A stretch of 19,904 nucleotides of DNA, taken from Acidobacteriota bacterium. GTDB taxonomy: Bacteria > Acidobacteriota > Vicinamibacteria > Vicinamibacterales > UBA8438. Of this stretch, positions 15,754 through 19,904 are shown one piece after another. The notes under the pieces are model-generated. The model was not told the origin of the DNA and made no database searches. It worked only from the letters and a program-made list of their open reading frames with translations. The stretch spans positions 1 to 19,904 of the forward strand of contig WTGR01000121.1 in assembly GCA_011523485.1 (NCBI GenBank), written 5' to 3'. Position 1 is the first letter of the stretch, and each line of letters starts with the position of its first letter. The position numbers and the translations under genes were made by a program.

Positions 15754-16344
15754 ATGAGACGTGAGTGCATCGTTGCGGTCGGGATGACGCTCGCGCCGCA
15801 CCTGGCGCCGGCCGGCGCACAGGCGCAGTCGCTGGTCGAGATCGCCCGCCTGGAGCAGGCCCGGCGGGCCGCCATCGCACCCGAGGACCGCTCGCGGGTC
15901 TATACGAACGACGACCTGCGCAACAGCGGCGGACTGACCATCGGCGCGCTCCCGGCGGCGGAGATGCAGGAGGCCGACGCCGGCTCCGGGCACGCCGGGC
16001 ATGGCATCGGCGCCCAGGACTTAGAAGCCGGATCCGGGGCCGCGGAAGCCGGCGACGCCCCGGCCGAGGACGACTGGCGCGCCCGCGTTGCCGCGGCGCA
16101 GCAGGCTCGGGAGCGCGCCGAGCTGATGGCCTCGGCGCTGCAGAATCGGGCGGACGGCCTGTGGGCGCAGTTCACCGGGATGGACGATCCCGCCCGGCGG
16201 CGGGTCGTCGAACGACAGCGGGCCGAGGCGCTGGCGGAGCTCGAGCGCACGCAAGCGGAAGCGGTCCGCCTGGAGCAGGAAATCCGCGGCATCCAGGAGG
16301 AGGCGCGCCGCGCCGGCGTGCCGCCGGGCCGGCTGCGCCGGTAG
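15754..16344 (+). CDS. Secreted coiled-coil protein with VYTNDDL motif, function unknown
   Basis: A 196-residue protein starting at an ATG eight bases after a clear GGAGG. It has a signal peptide (about 1-24, ending GAQAQ). A motif follows at about 30-63 (ARLEQARR...SRVYTNDDLRNSGGLTIG) of a kind I recognise from secreted acidobacterial proteins of unknown function. Next is an acidic Ala/Gly-rich linker (about 66-105). From about 106 to 187 there is a long amphipathic helix rich in Ala, Arg, Glu and Gln, probably a coiled coil. No catalytic motif is visible. It may be a periplasmic structural or adaptor protein. A promoter-containing gap of 163 bases separates it from the next gene, so co-transcription is uncertain. 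Confidence 0.72.
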   Translation: MRRECIVAVGMTLAPHLAPAGAQAQSLVEIARLEQARRAAIAPEDRSRVYTNDDLRNSGGLTIGALPAAEMQEADAGSGHAGHGIGAQDLEAGSGAAEAGDAPAEDDWRARVAAAQQARERAELMASALQNRADGLWAQFTGMDDPARRRVVERQRAEALAELERTQAEAVRLEQEIRGIQEEARRAGVPPGRLRR

Positions 16345-16436
16345 TCCGCTTCGTCGAACGGCGCAGACTACCGGAGAGGCCTGGCTGGGCGGAAACGGAG
16401 CCGGGCGACGATTCCGGGCGAGCGCCGCGATCCGCC

Positions 16437-16442
16437 TATAAT
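16437..16442 (+). promoter_or_regulatory. Consensus -10 element upstream of the metallo-hydrolase
   Basis: A perfect TATAAT lies 66 bases before the start of the exported metallo-hydrolase, in an otherwise GC-rich gap. The best -35-like match, TTCCGG (16412-16417), is weak and 19 bases away. A -10-dominated promoter is plausible. Confidence 0.4.
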
Positions 16443-16507
16443 CGTCAACCTGCGTTGCTCAACGCCGGAGCCGCGTTCATCGACACTCTCAGCGAGGGAA
16501 AGACACC

Positions 16508-17620
16508 ATGAAGACAGCCATCCGCTTGCTGCTGGCGCTGGCGATCGCGAGCACCGTGGCCTCGGCGCAGTCGCCGGACGGCGACCTGCTGAGCATCTAC
16601 CTCGTGGACGTGGAAGGAGGCGGCGCCACTCTCTTCGTCTCGCCCACGGGCGAGTCGATGCTGATGGACACCGGCAACGGCGGCGCGAACGCAGACCGCG
16701 ACGTCAGCCGCATCATGGCCGCGGTCGAGGACGCCGGACTGGAGCGGATCGACCACCTGCTGACCACCCACTGGCACGGCGACCACTACGGCGGCCTGGC
16801 GGAGCTCGCGACGCGGATCCCGATCGGGCACTACATCGACAAGGGACCGACGGTGGAGGACAACCGGACCGTTCGGACCTTTTTCGAGGGACCCTATCGC
16901 GAGCTTTACGGCGCTGCCCGCCGGACGGTGGCAACCCCGGGCGACAAGGTGCCCTTGAGCGGGGTCGACGTGCGTGTCATGGCCTCGGCGGGCGAAGTTG
17001 TCGGGGAGCCGTTGCCCGGCGCCGGCGAGCCGAACCCGTACTGCGCGGACTTCGAGCGCGCGCCGGAGGACCGGGGCGACAACGCGCAGTCGGCCGGTAT
17101 CCACCTGCGGTTCGGGCGCTTTCGGGCGCTGCACCTCGGCGACCTGACGGTCAACAAGGAATTCGAACTGATGTGCCCGAACAACCCCATCGGCGCGGTC
17201 GATCTCTATATCGTCTCGCACCACGGGCTCAACACGTCGAACTCGCAGGTCCTCGTCCACGGCGTCGCGCCGCGGGTGGCCATCATGAACAACGGCACCC
17301 GCAAGGGGGGCACGCCCGACACGATGACCACGCTGCACACCGCCCCCCGCCTGATGGACCTGTGGCAGCTCCACTTCTCGGTCCTGAGCGGCCAGGAGTA
17401 CACCGTGCCCGGCGTGTTCATCGCGAACCTGTTCGACGAGCAGCCGGACGCGATGCCTCTGGCGCCCGTCCCGCCGCCGCGCCGCGGATCCAACGCCGCG
17501 CCGCCGCCGGTCCACAGCGGGCCCGCGCACTGGATCAAGGTAGAGGCGCGGCGGGACGGCAGCTTCACGGTGACGAACAGCCGCAACGGCTTCAGCAAGT
17601 CGTACGCGGCGTCGGAGTGA
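16508..17620 (+). CDS. Exported ComEC-like metallo-beta-lactamase-fold hydrolase
   Basis: A 370-residue protein with a short Sec signal peptide (1-20, ALAIASTVASA). The metallo-hydrolase core has THWHGDHYGG (87-96), giving zinc ligands H88, H90, D92 and H93, then LGDLT with D212, and SHHG with H238/H239. The opening, IYLVDVEGGGATLF...MLMDTGNGG, is typical of the MBL domain found at the C-terminus of ComEC/Rec2 DNA-uptake proteins, where a nuclease role has been proposed. Here it is a stand-alone exported enzyme without ComEC's membrane channel. The C-terminal approximately 50 residues form a Pro-rich linker and a small beta segment (WIKVEARRDGSFTVTNS). The start follows GAGGGA. The substrate is unknown: nucleic acid, phosphodiester or another ester. 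Confidence 0.85.
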   Translation: MKTAIRLLLALAIASTVASAQSPDGDLLSIYLVDVEGGGATLFVSPTGESMLMDTGNGGANADRDVSRIMAAVEDAGLERIDHLLTTHWHGDHYGGLAELATRIPIGHYIDKGPTVEDNRTVRTFFEGPYRELYGAARRTVATPGDKVPLSGVDVRVMASAGEVVGEPLPGAGEPNPYCADFERAPEDRGDNAQSAGIHLRFGRFRALHLGDLTVNKEFELMCPNNPIGAVDLYIVSHHGLNTSNSQVLVHGVAPRVAIMNNGTRKGGTPDTMTTLHTAPRLMDLWQLHFSVLSGQEYTVPGVFIANLFDEQPDAMPLAPVPPPRRGSNAAPPPVHSGPAHWIKVEARRDGSFTVTNSRNGFSKSYAASE

Positions 17621-17652
17621 CGGGCGGGCGCAATCGAAGACCGGAGCACAGC

Positions 17653-18324
17653 ATGACCCAGCAGCGACGCTATCGGATCGGCGCGATCCATGCGCTGATG
17701 AACGCGATCCCGACGACGCAGACCGCCTTCGACCGCAACTGGTCGGCGGCCGACGTCGCCCACCTCCTCGACGGCTCGCTCTACCTCGACCGCAGCCGCG
17801 GATCGGCGGACGACGCCGAGCTCGGCGCCCGCGTCGACCGGCTGGTGAAGTACAGCGCGTCGACCGGGGCCGAGGCGATCATCGTCACCGGCTCGTTCTT
17901 CGGCGACATGACCAAGCGGGCGCGCGAGGGGATGGACATCCCGGTGATGACCTCGTTCGACGGGATCGTCGAGCGCTCGTTCTCCCTCGACCGACCGCTG
18001 CACGTGATGTCGACGGCGCCCGACTCGTCCGTGCTGTTGTCGGCGGAGATCGAGGCGGAGGCGGCGCGGCGCTCGCATCCACTGTCGATTACCCGCTCGG
18101 CGGTGGACGGCGCCCTCGACGCGCTGGTGGGCGGCGACCCCGCGCGCCACGACGAGCTCGTGCTCGAGGCCGTGCGGGCCATCGACGACGGGACGGCCAT
18201 CCTGTTCGCACAGTTCTCGATGGAGCGGATCCTGCCCGGCAGCGCCGCCGCGCACGCGGCTCCGGTGGTCGGCCCGGCCAGCGAAGGCGTGCTCAGGCTG
18301 CGGGAGCTGCTGACCAGGCGGTAG
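17653..18324 (+). CDS. Asp/Glu/hydantoin racemase-fold protein lacking the catalytic cysteines
   Basis: A 223-residue soluble protein resembling the Asp/Glu/hydantoin racemase superfamily. It has an N-terminal IGAIHAL strand, a central GAEAIIVTGSFFGD (72-85), IPVMTSFDGIVER (96-108) and a C-terminal AILFAQFSMERI (182-193). In active family members each half normally carries a cysteine, the first in the position of TGS (usually TCS or TCN). Here G80 replaces it, and the whole protein contains no cysteine. Racemase chemistry is therefore unlikely. It may be a decarboxylase- or isomerase-like variant, a binding protein, or catalytically dead. The ATG follows GGAG (17643-17646) and lies 32 bases after the metallo-hydrolase stop, so the two may be co-transcribed. 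Confidence 0.7.
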   Translation: MTQQRRYRIGAIHALMNAIPTTQTAFDRNWSAADVAHLLDGSLYLDRSRGSADDAELGARVDRLVKYSASTGAEAIIVTGSFFGDMTKRAREGMDIPVMTSFDGIVERSFSLDRPLHVMSTAPDSSVLLSAEIEAEAARRSHPLSITRSAVDGALDALVGGDPARHDELVLEAVRAIDDGTAILFAQFSMERILPGSAAAHAAPVVGPASEGVLRLRELLTRR

Positions 18325-18501
18325 TAGTGGCTTCTGACCGAAGTCATCCGATTCTCGAGGACAGGTGCATTCGCCGGCGGCAGGCAAAGACCGCACCGTA
18401 CACGAAGCGATCGTCATCTCCCGGAGCGCCTGCACGCCGACCGCAATCGGGACGACACGACCCAGCTCACAACGAAGCCCAGTGTGTCAAGATGTGATCT
18501 G

Positions 18502-18522
18502 CACGTTCGTCCTTGGAACGTG
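18502..18522. promoter_or_regulatory. Operator-like inverted repeat upstream of the Panacea gene
   Basis: Arms CACGTTC (18502-18508) and GAACGTG (18516-18522) are perfectly complementary around a 7-base centre. The centre-to-centre distance of 14 bases could suit a dimeric DNA-binding protein. It ends right at the GAGGGG ribosome-binding site (18522-18527) and 13 bases before the ATG. It could act as an autoregulatory operator or as an RNA hairpin affecting translation. Confidence 0.55.
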
Positions 18523-18535
18523 AGGGGTATGGATC

Positions 18536-19042
18536 ATGTCGCATTTGGCCGTCGCAATCGCCAATACCTTCCTGGATGTCGCGAAGTCGGCAGGCGAACC
18601 GATCGACCCGATGAAGATCCAGAAGCTGGTGTACTTCGGCCACGGGTGGCACCTCGGATACGAGCAAGGAGCCTTGAGCGCCGAGTATGCGCAGGCTTGG
18701 CGATGGGGACCCGTTTTTCCAGAGCTCTACCATGCAGTGAAAATCTGGGGAAGTGGACCCATTCTGAAGCCCGTACGCGCCTTCCAGGTCGACCGCAGCA
18801 GGCTTCGATGGAATACACCGCGTATCCCTCCAGAGGATACCTTCGCGACAAGACTCGTCGAGCGGGTGTGGGAGGTCTACGGCCACATGTCGGGGCTTGC
18901 ACTGTCGCAACTCACGCACGAGCAGGACGGACCCTGGCGAGTGATCCGGGACAGGCATCCCGGCGAACGCGACTTGGTGATCCCGAATCCCCTCATCCGC
19001 GACTACTTCGCACGGAAGCTGCGGGCGAATGCCGGATCCTGA
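18536..19042 (+). CDS. Panacea-domain (DUF4065) protein, probable antitoxin
   Basis: A 168-residue soluble protein with the Panacea/SocA-like pattern: AIANTFLDVA (7-16), MKIQKLVYFGHGWHLGYEQGALSAEYAQAW with its hydrophobic helix and Trp (26-55), RWGPVFPELYHAVK (56-69) and GLALSQLTHEQDGPW (120-134). Panacea domains are established antitoxin domains that neutralise many unrelated toxins encoded next door (PanA/PanT pairs). SocA, a relative, is an adaptor that delivers its toxin to ClpXP. Here the gene overlaps the next one by 14 bases, the order antitoxin-toxin is typical, and an inverted repeat lies just upstream. The start is ATG 18536, with GAGGGG eight bases before. The local DNA is less GC-rich than the neighbours, suggesting transfer. 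Confidence 0.85.
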   Translation: MSHLAVAIANTFLDVAKSAGEPIDPMKIQKLVYFGHGWHLGYEQGALSAEYAQAWRWGPVFPELYHAVKIWGSGPILKPVRAFQVDRSRLRWNTPRIPPEDTFATRLVERVWEVYGHMSGLALSQLTHEQDGPWRVIRDRHPGERDLVIPNPLIRDYFARKLRANAGS

Positions 19043-19379
19043 CCTTCGCCTCCTCCAGGCCGGGGAACCTACGGAACCCGACCAGCAAGCAGCCGGCCTG
19101 TATGACGAAGAGAAGAAGTCCCTTGAGAACGCGCGGCTGCGAGCAGAAGTCGACGACCTCGTTCAGGATCGCGATCAGCGGAAGACATACGGCAACCGTC
19201 TGTTCTGGCTCATCGTTGTCTGGCTTGTCGTAAACGGGCTGATCCTGCTGATGCATGGATTCAGCTTCATCCCGTTCGAGCTCTCCGTGGCCGTGCTCAC
19301 GACTCTGATCGGCTCCACTACGGCTTCGGTTCTCGGCCTGTTCGCCATCGTGGCCAACTACCTCTTCCCGAAGCGATGA
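19029..19379 (+). CDS. Small two-transmembrane protein, candidate membrane toxin paired with Panacea
   Basis: A 116-residue protein. It has a hydrophilic N-terminus with a short predicted coiled coil (about 24-55, YDEEKKSLENARLRAEVDDL), a first membrane helix (about 58-76, WLIVVWLVVNGLILLM) and a second (about 84-111, ELSVAVLTTLIGSTTASVLGLFAIVANYLF), ending in PKR. The ATG lies 14 bases inside the end of the Panacea gene, implying strict co-expression. Some known PanT toxins are small membrane proteins thought to depolarise the membrane, so this is a likely toxin. It could instead be a membrane anchor or holin-like protein. I recognise no catalytic motif. GC content is low for the window (31 of 60 bases in 19201-19260 by hand count). 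Confidence 0.72.
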   Translation: MPDPDLRLLQAGEPTEPDQQAAGLYDEEKKSLENARLRAEVDDLVQDRDQRKTYGNRLFWLIVVWLVVNGLILLMHGFSFIPFELSVAVLTTLIGSTTASVLGLFAIVANYLFPKR

Positions 19380-19429
19380 AGCGGATAAAGCGGGCCAGTT
19401 CAACCCTACGTGCTACAGACCTGCGGTGG

Positions 19430-19459
19430 CTTCCCACGCCCCGCCGCTCCCGCCGCAGG
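19430..19459. terminator. Hairpin between the toxin candidate and the M49 gene
   Basis: CCTGCGGTGG (19430-19439) pairs with CCGCCGCAGG (19450-19459) with a single G-T wobble, forming a 10-bp stem with a 10-base loop. It lies between two convergent genes, 51 bases after one stop and 11 bases before the other. There is no T tract, so it is probably a bidirectional or factor-assisted terminator. Confidence 0.45.
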
Positions 19460-19469
19460 CCCGATACTC

Positions 19470-19904
19470 CTACCGCTTCCCCGAGTACTCCAGCATCTGC
19501 TGCGTGAAGTCCCGCGGGTAGGAAATGACGACGTCGGTGATCGATCCGTCGGCGGCGGTCACCGCTTCCAACTTCGGCATCACGAAGCCGGTGTAGGACG
19601 GCAGGTCCACGCGGGCCACCCGCTCCAGAACCTCGTCGCGCAGCGCCGGATCGAAGCGGATGCCGTAGGTTTCGAACAGCGACCGGGCCGCGTCGTAGTC
19701 GCCCTCCGACTTGATCCGCTGCACCTCGGCGAGCAGGGTGGCGACACCGGTGCGGAACGCTTCGGCATCGGTCACGACGTTGTAGGTCCTGCCGTCCCGC
19801 CGCCGCACCTCGATCGCGTCCGTGTTCTCGATGAGCCAGTGGACCACCGTCTGCCGGTTGCGCATGTGGTCCTGCTCCAACTGGTTCCCCTCGCGGACGC
19901 GCCG
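19470..19904 (-). CDS. C-terminal fragment of an M49 (dipeptidyl-peptidase III-like) protein; 5' end outside window
   Basis: The frame is open from the window edge (first codon 19904-19902) to the stop at 19470-19472, giving 144 residues. The segment (IEVRRRDGRTYNVVTD, VQRIKSEGDYDAARSLFETYG, ALRDEVLERV, LPSYTGFVMPKLEAV) resembles the C-terminal end of bacterial peptidase family M49 zinc peptidases, which remove dipeptides from peptide N-termini. The catalytic zinc motif lies further upstream and is outside the window, so activity cannot be judged. A TTG or ATG within the fragment could mimic a start, but the frame continues beyond both. The assignment rests on remembered family similarity and is moderate. 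It faces the Panacea pair across a hairpin. Confidence 0.6.
   Translation of the reverse strand, partial: RRVREGNQLEQDHMRNRQTVVHWLIENTDAIEVRRRDGRTYNVVTDAEAFRTGVATLLAEVQRIKSEGDYDAARSLFETYGIRFDPALRDEVLERVARVDLPSYTGFVMPKLEAVTAADGSITDVVISYPRDFTQQMLEYSGKR

Overview
This is a very GC-rich, densely coding bacterial window with no rRNA, tRNA, CRISPR array or insertion sequence that I can see. The gene families suggest an acidobacterium, most likely of the Vicinamibacteria type. They include a long-form hisG, a BshA-type bacillithiol glycosyltransferase, a huge secreted PIG-L deacetylase, an exported ComEC-like metallo-hydrolase, a secreted VYTNDDL-motif protein and an M49-type peptidase. That taxonomic placement is inference from gene content only.

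Region 1 (1-5104) is a tightly packed histidine operon on the + strand: hisI (3' end only), hisG, hisD, hisB, hisH, hisF, hisA. Most junctions overlap by 1-4 bases (ATGA, TTGA, GTGA, TGATG), which implies translational coupling. hisC and hisE are not in the visible part. HisH and HisF would form the imidazole glycerol phosphate synthase heterodimer.

Region 2 (5105-8680) begins with an AT-rich spacer carrying an 11-bp-arm inverted repeat. It is followed by an AAA ATPase of the DUF4143 type, a SAM-dependent methyltransferase and a membrane-associated PlsC-family acyltransferase. Region 3 (8681-11519) holds a Tat-exported haloacid-dehalogenase-like protein on the - strand. Divergent from it is a single polypeptide that fuses an ECF sigma factor to an RskA-like transmembrane anti-sigma factor. 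This gene has a perfect 32-base palindrome in its interdomain linker and an 18-bp tandem repeat.

Region 4 (11596-15476, - strand) is bshA followed by an 886-residue secreted PIG-L family protein. Region 5 (15754-18324, + strand) has a small secreted coiled-coil protein, an exported metallo-beta-lactamase-fold hydrolase and a cysteine-free Asp/Glu-racemase-fold protein.

Region 6 (18325-19904) is less GC-rich. It contains a Panacea-domain (DUF4065) gene overlapping a small two-transmembrane protein, with an operator-like inverted repeat just upstream. This looks like a PanA/PanT-type toxin-antitoxin pair with a membrane toxin and is the best candidate for a new system here. The window closes with the C-terminal end of an M49 (dipeptidyl-peptidase III-like) gene on the - strand. 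Each of the three convergent gene junctions (8681-8715, 11536-11559, 19430-19459) contains a GC-rich hairpin that could act as a bidirectional terminator.
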